Assembly (NCBI RefSeq): GCF_016545825.1
Contig: NC_052618.1
Location: forward strand, 59,202,561 to 59,266,560
Reading direction: 5' to 3'
Source of the DNA: Eucalyptus grandis
Lineage: Eukaryota; Streptophyta; Magnoliopsida; Myrtales; Myrtaceae
DNA: 64,000 nt
The translations under genes were made by a program, and so were the position numbers. The notes below the pieces were generated by a model. The model had not been told where the DNA came from. It saw nothing but the letters and a program-made list of their open reading frames with translations, and made no database searches. The number at the start of each line of letters is the position of its first letter. Position 1 is the stretch's first letter. Positions 57,250-64,000 of this stretch are shown here, piece after piece.

Positions 57250-57732
57250 TGATGCCGGAGCATTCCGAGTCAATACCAGTTCTATGAAAGCGCTACCGAT
57301 CGCATAGTTACCAATACTTTAGTGACAATATCGATACTTCGGTAGCCGTGTGTTTTTAAGGGTTTTCACATTCAATGGATCAAGCAAGTCTAGGATACCT
57401 ACACCCAACAATATTTATTTCTTATATTTTCAAGGTTTAGTGAATGTCATTTAAAGTTTCTAGAGTCCTTATTTATGAGTGCTTTGTCTTCCCAAAGAGT
57501 CTTAGTAATTACTCATGCTTGGAGGGTTGTTCCAAGTTCGTCTATATAAACATGCTATGATGAATACGAATGCAGGCTTGATTTAATTGGTTTAGCCTTT
57601 GGCTTGAGAAGAAGAAGGATTTCTTGTTATGCTCTTATCTTTTAGGTGGATTCCTACGAGTGGCAAGTGATCTACTCAAATTTAGTTTGCACTTATGTTA
57701 CCTCCTACTTCTTTATACTTTCTCCGGTGTCA
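57250..57732 (+). mobile_element. 3' LTR of Ty3/gypsy element
   Basis: TGATGCCGGAGCATTCC...TCCGGTGTCA, 483 bp, is colinear with the 5' LTR at 49356-49845 but with many substitutions and small indels (the 5' LTR has an extra AAGAGATAATTC-like stretch). The clear divergence between the two LTRs indicates an old insertion. The flanking AAATA is the right-hand target duplicate. Confidence 0.9.
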
Positions 57733-57887
57733 AAATAAAAATACAAAATACAAAATACAAAATAAAAAACTTGTAATTAGCAAACTATGAAGGACTATAA
57801 TTTCATAAAAGTGTTGGTAGGGTTACCAGCAAGTTACTTAAAATACAAAAAGACATCATTCAATTTTCACTCAATAATATTTTGAAT

Positions 57888-58460
57888 GATACCCACATTT
57901 ATTAAAATGTATCAATAAGCGGAAAAAAATGATTGAGTGTATCAATTGACCTAATGATAGGTTGTGTGTGAATCTTAGTTGCTTGGATCAGATCGTATCC
58001 ATTGAGTAATGACAAAACCCACATAAAAATAGTAATATGAAGTTGTCAATATGTGTGAAATCTTTTTATAAAATGATAAATTTTGTGGCTTTCATCACCA
58101 TCCAATTGAAAGACTAATAGATGACATATAGAAATATATTATTGTTCCAAACGAATGAATTTGCAAGTGTGTAGTGATGAAAAAAGGAGTCGTAGATGTC
58201 AAGTTGATTGTTTTCATGATGAGGTTCGAAGTAACCTTCGCAAATTTGCAAACAACAAAAGAGTGAGCATGGGTATTTCAACATTGAATAAATATATAAA
58301 ATTAGTAGCGGAAAGTTGAATTTTAGGACCTGGATAATTCCAACCAAACCCAATAAATAAATAAATAAATAAACAATCTTCTGTTCCATCCAGTAGAACT
58401 GTAAGCCTACATCATTGTTTTAATGTGCACCATTCCATCTATATTAGATCATTCAAAGAT
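57888..58460 (+). repeat. direct repeat upstream of the CYP71 pseudogene, copy 1
   Basis: Aligns in the same orientation with 63453-64000. Shared landmarks are CCCACATTTATTA, ATAGGTTG, GTGTCAAT-like, TTTCATCACCATCCAATTGA, GAATGAATTTGC, AATTTGCAAACAACAAA, GGAAAGTTGAATTTTAGGAC and CATTGTTTTAATG. Copy 2 lacks ~25 bp near 58195-58220. The repeat ends just before the CYP71 coding remains. Confidence 0.88.
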
Positions 58461-58529
58461 AGAGACGCGCTTAAACTTACGTGGAAATTTTAAAGAGTTA
58501 TACTAGATTGCCCCTTATTTCTCATTTGA

Positions 58530-59176
58530 AAAGTGAGGGAAAAAGAAAGCACCTCCTTTCTCTATTGCTGAAAATATGCCGATGCATCACCACGTCAACG
58601 CTTCTCGAATGGGCAATGGCTATATTAACCCGAAATCCCAAAGTCAATGGCCACGGCACAAGCTGAGGTGAGAGAAGTCCGAAAAGGAAAGTGTCAAATG
58701 GAAGAATCAGACCTCAATAAACTCAGGTACTTGAAAGCAATCGTTAAAGAATCTTTTAGGCTGCACCCTCCAGTTCCATTAATTCCCAGAGAAGCCACTA
58801 AAGAACGTTAGATCACTGGATATAAAATACCAGCGAATTCCAGAACCCTTATTAATGTAATGGCGATTGGAAGAGATCCAAATTACTGGGCAGATCCGGA
58901 GAAGCTTGAACCTGAGAGGTTTCTCGAATCTCCAGTAGATCTTCTAGGGACAAATTTCGAGCCTCTTCCGTTAGGATCTGGTAAGCGGTCGTGTCTTGGC
59001 ATTGCATTTGCCAGTGCAAGCATTGAATTCATATTAGCGTCATTGATATATCGCAATTGCCAAAGGGAGAAGCCATGGAAGAACTTGACATGACCCAAGC
59101 TTTTCCCGCAACAATCACGAGGATGCACAATTTAAATGTGATTGCCATCCCCTTTATGCCCGCGGTCGCAGCCTGA
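58530..59176 (+). pseudogene. CYP71-type cytochrome P450 pseudogene (second-exon part)
   Basis: Remains of the C-terminal exon of a CYP71-clan P450 (membrane-bound haem monooxygenase, substrate unknown). The I-helix is damaged: TTSTLLEWAMAIL is present at 58590-58630, but the preceding AGTD oxygen-binding residues are lost. After a frameshift near 58645 it continues AQAEVREV, LKAIVKESFRLHPPVPLIPRE with ExxR, then a TAG at 58809-58811. It goes on with MAIGRDPNYWADPEKLEPERF, the haem loop LPLGSGKRSCLGI (FxxGxRxCxG-like, with Leu for the leading Phe and Lys for the first conserved basic residue) at 58970-59005, a second frameshift near 59055, and EELDMTQAF to the stop at 59174-59176. The N-terminal exon is absent nearby. 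It is not functional. Confidence 0.88.
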
Positions 59177-59755
59177 CAATAAAATGTTGGGTTAAAACAA
59201 GTTAGGTGCCAACGTAAACTCTATGTAACGCTGGGAGAATTTGCTTCTGGTTATTTCTCCGTGTATCTTTTCATGCTGTACTACATATAAAACCAACATT
59301 CAAATAATCTTTGGTGTCCACCTCTAAGTTGCTATCCCTCTCTCAAATGCAAATCATGTCTAACTTAATGAAGTAGTCGAAGGGCTAAATGTGACTTTTG
59401 CATTTCGATTACAGCCATTATTTTTGGTACATTTCTTAGGGGAGATTGGCAGTACTAACATGACGGGGGATAATTGTCAAATATAATGTACCTTTTTGTT
59501 GCTAATAATTTACGTGTCTAGGTTCTTTGAGCATCAAATCAATCCCCAAAGTATGTGTCAAACTGTCCAAACCATCACACTGGATTATTATTGGAGAGAT
59601 TCAGGTTTACACTCTAGAGGTGGCCCCAAGAAAAGAGAACAAAAATTTGATAGTTCAAACTCTTTTAAGTCTTGAACAGATTGCTCATGAGCAACCCGGT
59701 GGGATTATCTACTCAATGCTATTATTAAAGAAAGGCTCGATCATCTCAAGACCTA
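59177..59755. other. 3' flank of CYP71 pseudogene, nothing recognised
   Basis: A 77-codon frame at 59527-59760 is open but unrecognised and runs into the terminal motif of the next element. No other feature is seen. Confidence 0.4.
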
Positions 59756-60960
59756 TGTAGCACGGACATGCGACACGGACATGTGACACGATACGCTGAC
59801 ACGTCATTTCCAAAAGATAGAGAATTCCGACACGTTGGGACATGTTATTATTTAATAAATATTTTTATTTTTAATTAATTTAATTCAAATTCACAAATAA
59901 ATAAATAAAGAGTTTACAATGAATTTATACTAATAATATTAATAAATCTATTCTTAGAAAATTTGAAAAACATATTCATAATTAATGCATAACCATATTT
60001 GGGAACATGTTTTTAACTTTAATAAAAATTATGGATAAGACTAATGACTAACAAAAAAAATAGAATCAACTTTATTTAAATAAATCTATGATATTCTATA
60101 ATCATCAAAATTTATTATTATTTAACATTCAATATTTTTATTTTTTGAAATAATTTTTTAACTCATTTATTTATTTTTATAACAAAAATAACTTTACCGC
60201 TCAAAATTATTTCCCCCTCTTTTCTTTCTAAACTCTCGTCCCAAAAAATCGTTCCCCTCCCCCATTTCTCTCTCCCCTATCTTCCCTCCCCCGTTTCTCT
60301 CTCCCCTATCCCCCACGCCACCCCAAAATCTTGCCCTCGATTTCTTCCCTCCTCTCTCTCTCTCTTCCTCCCCCACGTCAGCACTTGCCACCCCCAGATC
60401 TTCCGTTGATTTCTCCCTTGCTCTCTCTCTCTCTCCCCTTCCCTAAACAGCACTTGCTCCCCCTGCTCCTCGCCCCCATCAATCATCCCCAACGCCCGCC
60501 CCCATCCCCACCCCCCCCGGTTTATCTCTTCCCCCACCCCACGCCACCTCCCCTCTCCAGCCCCGATTTCTTTCATCGTCATGCCACCCCCTCTCCGGCC
60601 CAGTTTCTTTCCATTGTCTCCCACCACCCTTCCCCTCGCTAAAACCCTAACCACGGCATTTTCAAAGCTCTCTCCCGGTCACCTCATTGCAGTCACTCGC
60701 CGAAAGGGCCCTCTTTCGCATTTGCAGCCTCGCCGCCGGCCCTCCATCACAGCGTCGCAAACGCGGCCCTCTGGATCGCTTGCTCTTCCTCTGGCCCTCC
60801 CTCGCCGTCTCGGCCTCGCCTCCACCCTCCATCGTCATCCTCGCTCTCGGACACGTGCGTCGGAACGTGTCAAGAAAGGTTGACCACATGTCGAGATTCC
60901 CAACACGTGTTGACCGTGTGTCCGAACGTGACGTGTCTGACACGCTCAAAAGCTCTGGCA
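59756..60960 (+). mobile_element. TGTAG-ended element, 5' part and interior
   Basis: Starts TGTAGCACGGACATGCGACA with further GACACGATACGCTGACACG words, then AAAGATAGAGAATTCCGACA, matching both arms of the element at 13781-15348. The following AT-rich part and the GTTGACC/GTGTCCGAACGTG segment (60880-60950) correspond to 13860-14480 of that element. The 3' third of the family is missing. Between them lies a long C/T-rich tract. No transposase is present. Confidence 0.68.
60205..60650. repeat. polypyrimidine-rich tract
   Basis: About 445 bp is dominated by C and T on the plus strand, including repeated TTTCTCTCTCCCCTATC and CTCTCTCTCTC runs. The strand asymmetry removes stop codons, which explains the 125-codon minus frame (Gly/Arg/Glu-rich) and the 103-codon plus frame (Pro/Ser-rich). 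Confidence 0.85.
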
Positions 60961-61460
60961 ACATGTCGGTCCATCATAGCTCAAGACTACTCAATTTAGG
61001 AAGACCCTCAACTTTGACTTTGACATTCGCCCCGAGTGCGAGCAGTTGAGAGTCTTTTTGTTTTCATCAATTCAATGGTCTAGATTTTAGACGGGACTGG
61101 CCTTGTAAAATAGCCTATTGGACCTTGGAATTTCCCTACAAATTTACTGTCACTTAAATTTAACATGCGTGGAATAAATTCCCATTTTTGGCTCACGGAA
61201 TTTTAAATATCTGCCTTAGTCAGAATTCTTTTTAGTTTGTCAAACCATGCCTTTGACCATGGAAAATTATTAGCTTATATTTACTCGAGTTATTCTGTTG
61301 ATGGGAGGGTTGAGTTCAATTTTGCTGAGACCAATTTTAAATTCGGTGTTGGTATGCATTTCATTTGAAATAGTTTAATTTTAATGTTCTCCTTTGGACA
61401 TATATGATGAATACTCAATTATTCTTTCTGGGGAAAATGACATAAATGGAGTTCGAGACA
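60961..61460. other. intergenic DNA, nothing recognised
   Basis: AT-rich sequence with no coding or repeat signals that I can support. Confidence 0.5.
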
Positions 61461-62424
61461 CCTGAAGTACCAAAATTTGACACGATGGGACACTTAAGTG
61501 CAAAAAATTAGGAATAAATACCAAAATCGGAGCAAAACGGATCAATTAAGTGCCAATGATGAAAAGAATCCGGCCAAAATACTGATATGGCAATTTTCCG
61601 GTGAGGCAAGTACAAAACAACATCATTTTGCATGCTAACATGGTTTGACAAGTGCCAAAACAATATCGTTTTGCTATTGACGTGAGTAAATAATTAATTT
61701 TAAAATTCATTAAATTAAATTTAAAACCAAATTAAAAGAAAAAGGGAAGGGGAAGATGAACAGCAGCAGGCGGCTAAGGGCTTAGCCCTCACCACCGCCA
61801 CCTCCCCGTCGTTGCTAGGAAGGTGGGGAGAGGGTCGCCCGGGGTCGTCGAGCCCTAGCCAAGGCCCGGCGACCCCAGCCGATTAACCCTAGTGAGTAGC
61901 GGTCCTTGGCTCGGCTAGGCAAGGCCCGATGACTTAACCGAATCTGGGAGGGTCGCTACCTTTGCCTCAAATTTGGGCGAGGGCTCATAGGCCCTCACCA
62001 CTGGTCAATTAGCTAGGGCTCGGTGACCCCAGGTGACCCTCCCTCACCTTCCTAGCAACAATGAGGCGGCGACGAGGGCTAAGCCCTCAGCCGCTAGCTG
62101 CTATTTATCTTCTCTTTAAAAATAATAATAATAATAATAATAATAATAATTTGGCTTAAAATTTAATTTAATTAATTTTTATATTAAAATTCGAATTGTA
62201 TCAAAATGGTGTCGTTTTTGTGTTTTCTCGCTGAGTTAGCCTTCGGCGAGTCACGTAAACAAGCAAAATTAATGAAAAATTGCCACATAAGATTTCCGAT
62301 AGGGTTTGCCGATATTTCACTCAAATGTCCCATTTTTCAGAAAAAAAAAAAGTGACACTTAAATATCACTTTCCTAACTTTTGGCACTTAACCGTCCTAT
62401 TGTGTCAAGTTTTGGCACTTCGAG
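61461..62424. mobile_element. Mutator-like non-autonomous element, long TIRs, GC-rich core
   Basis: The left arm CCTGAAGTACCAAAATTTGA, with GACACTTAAGTGC and ATATGGCAATTTTCCGG, is mirrored on the minus strand from 62424: CTCGAAGTGCCAAAACTTGA, GGTTAAGTGCC and TATGTGGCAATTTTTC. The arms are roughly 200 bp or more. The core (61760-62100) is itself partly inverted: GGCTAAGGGCTTAGCCCTC and GGAAGGTGGGGAG on one side, CCTCACCTTCCTAG and GGGCTAAGCCCTCAGCCGC on the other. An (AAT)n tract follows at 62121-62150. No transposase is present. Confidence 0.75.
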
Positions 62425-63452
62425 TATGCTTTTGCCGACATAAGTGATCTATGGACTTTGACTCAATGTGTAATATAGTCCCTAGATTTTTAATATGTTT
62501 CAATGTGATCCCTAAACTACCTGAACTATTAGTAAATGTTAAATATAGTAATTTGGTTTGCTCAAATGACAAATTAGACGTTATTTGATTAAGTGAATTA
62601 TTATATGTTAAGTTGAACTTGTGCATTTATTTCATGAAAAATCCAAGATTTGAAAAACATTTTTCGAGAATAATCAATTCTATCGCTTACAAAAGTAATC
62701 AAATGAAAAATATTTTTATCACCCATTAGACATAAATTACTATAATAATGAAAATATTTTTCGTTAAGTGCTGAAAAGTTGAGCATTGAATTCTTACTTA
62801 TCCCATTAAATGATTTTTTATAGCTTAACTGAATCATTTAAGTTCATGTCAGCGTTACCTGTGATTGTGGGAACCGCCAGATTTGACGTTAGTGAGTAAC
62901 TCAGAATTCAAATTATATAAAATCCTCGGGAAGGAAATCAAGATTTGGTTTCTTACTAGGAGGAGAAGTACGAGAGGGACAGAAAGAAGGACGGGGGTGG
63001 TTGGGTTTGATAAATACGATTAATTCATACCTTCTGATTGCGTCGGCTTGAACCGTCTTTGGTCTTCACGTAGGGATAGACTGCATCCTTCTATGCTAAG
63101 CTCGTACGCAAAGTTTTTCTAAGGAAGACCGCCGCCATCGAACTTTGACTTCGAGGGTTCTCGATTATCTGGACCACCAAGTATCAATGGAGGAGTATTT
63201 TAAGTTTGATATGAACGACGACGGTGACTATAAATCAAAAGTTGTCAATTTATATGGCATCAGAGGATGAGGATACAGATAGAATGATAACTCCTGACTT
63301 GAGTACTGGTCTTCCGTTTGACAAACACCTTACGGATTACCATTTGATCCCGGGTGGGCAAATTGATCTGAAATAGTCTAAAATCAGCGGTTTTCTATCG
63401 ACGCATTCTTTTCTTTAGATTGCGTGTTGACTGGCCGAAGAATGCGTGTTCC
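62425..63452. other. intergenic DNA with a short repeat fragment
   Basis: 62440-62540 carries TGTAATATAGTCCCTAGATT and CAATGTGATCCCTAAACTA-like units related to the arms at 22089-22505. The rest, including the GC-moderate stretch 63020-63420, shows no convincing exon. Confidence 0.45.
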
Positions 63453-64000
63453 CCACATTTATTATAATGTATCAGTATGAAAAAAAGGGAAAAAAAAAAT
63501 AAGTGCGTATCAATCGAATTCTATCCTTGAGATAGGTTGCGTGTCAATCTCAGTTGCTTAATTCAAATTGAGTGTATCAATTGAATAATGATAAAACCAG
63601 CATATAAATGGTAATATACAATTGTCAATACATGTGAAATGTCCTTACAAAATAATAAGTTTTATGACTTTCATCACCATCCAATTGAAAGATTCATAGG
63701 TGACGTATCGCATTATATAATTGTTCCAAATGAATGAATTTGCGAGTCTACGATGGAGAAAAAAAGGAATCGCAGATGATGTAACCTTTACAAATTTGCA
63801 AACAACAAACCATTGAGCATGGGTTTTTCAACATTGACTAAATATATAAAATCAGTAACGGAAAGTTGAATTTTAGGACCTGAATAATTACAACCAAAAC
63901 CCCAATAAAAAAGAAAAATCAATCTTATGTTCAAACCAACCGAAGTGTACGCCCATATCATTGTTTTAATGGTCATCATATAATCTATCTTAGATTATTC
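63453..64000 (+). repeat. direct repeat, copy 2 (runs off the window)
   Basis: Second copy of 57888-58460, offset about 5.5 kb, colinear up to the last base (CATTGTTTTAATGG, TCTATCTTAGATTATTC against TCTATATTAGATCATTC at 58438-58455). Because copy 1 leads directly into a CYP71 pseudogene, a similar sequence may follow beyond the edge. Confidence 0.88.

Noticed and set aside
59527..59760. 77-codon plus frame after the CYP71 pseudogene
   Set aside because: No recognisable homology, and it ends inside the terminal motif of a transposon. Probably chance.
60277..60654. 125-codon glycine/arginine/glutamate-rich minus frame, superficially like a nuclear GAR protein
   Set aside because: It is the complement of a polypyrimidine tract, which cannot easily form stop codons. 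There is no domain or codon signature.

Overview
This is a nuclear segment from a flowering plant, very probably a eudicot. The evidence is intron-containing CYP87-type cytochrome P450 genes, a PEP-carboxylase-kinase fragment, a plant mobile domain relic, Ty1/Copia elements primed by initiator tRNA-Met, a Ty3/gypsy element, and PIF/Harbinger, hAT and Mutator-like insertions in AT-rich DNA. The species cannot be read from the sequence. One 100-N block (8346-8445) marks a scaffold gap, so the window is draft assembly.

Layout. 0-5 kb: intergenic DNA with a direct repeat (1-230 and 2262-2505) and a protein-kinase fragment. 4.66-8.35 kb: a decayed Copia element cut off by the gap. 9.8-16.8 kb: dispersed inverted-repeat elements, several with GC-rich minisatellite cores. 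16.85-17.65 kb: a short-chain dehydrogenase (SDR110C-like) pseudogene. 18.6-23.4 kb: a palindromic element, an 80-bp tandem array, a plant-mobile-domain pseudogene and two more inverted-repeat elements. 23.9-27.2 kb: a nine-exon CYP87-like P450 pseudogene on the minus strand. 27.5-32.1 kb: nested inverted-repeat elements and a 0.87-kb tandem duplication. 34.6-35.2 kb: a 103-bp tandem array. 39.2-41.6 kb: a second, apparently intact nine-exon CYP87-like gene, also on the minus strand. 42.65-47.85 kb: a truncated minus-strand Copia element carrying two DNA-transposon insertions. 49.36-57.73 kb: a full-length but dead gypsy element with both LTRs, a 2.3-kb solo LTR and a PIF-like element inside it. 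57.9-64 kb: a CYP71-type P450 pseudogene between direct repeats, plus two more inverted-repeat elements.

The only gene I would call functional with confidence is the CYP87-like P450 at 39238-41633. I joined its exons by hand: nine exons with GT/AG junctions sum to 1455 nt, which is 484 residues plus a stop. Its paralogue 12 kb away keeps every intron position but has two small indels, one of them inside the haem-binding loop. CYP87 enzymes oxidise triterpenoids or sterols. The nearby SDR110C-like and CYP71 pseudogenes could be remnants of a specialised-metabolism neighbourhood, but no oxidosqualene cyclase or transferase is present, so this is only a hypothesis.

I found no convincing undescribed molecular system. 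The most interesting items are the half-dead P450 pair, the repeat that predicts another CYP71 copy just past the right edge, the nesting order of the transposons, and the recurrence of similar GC-rich minisatellite cores in elements with different ends. All alignments and splice joins were done by eye. Identities are qualitative.
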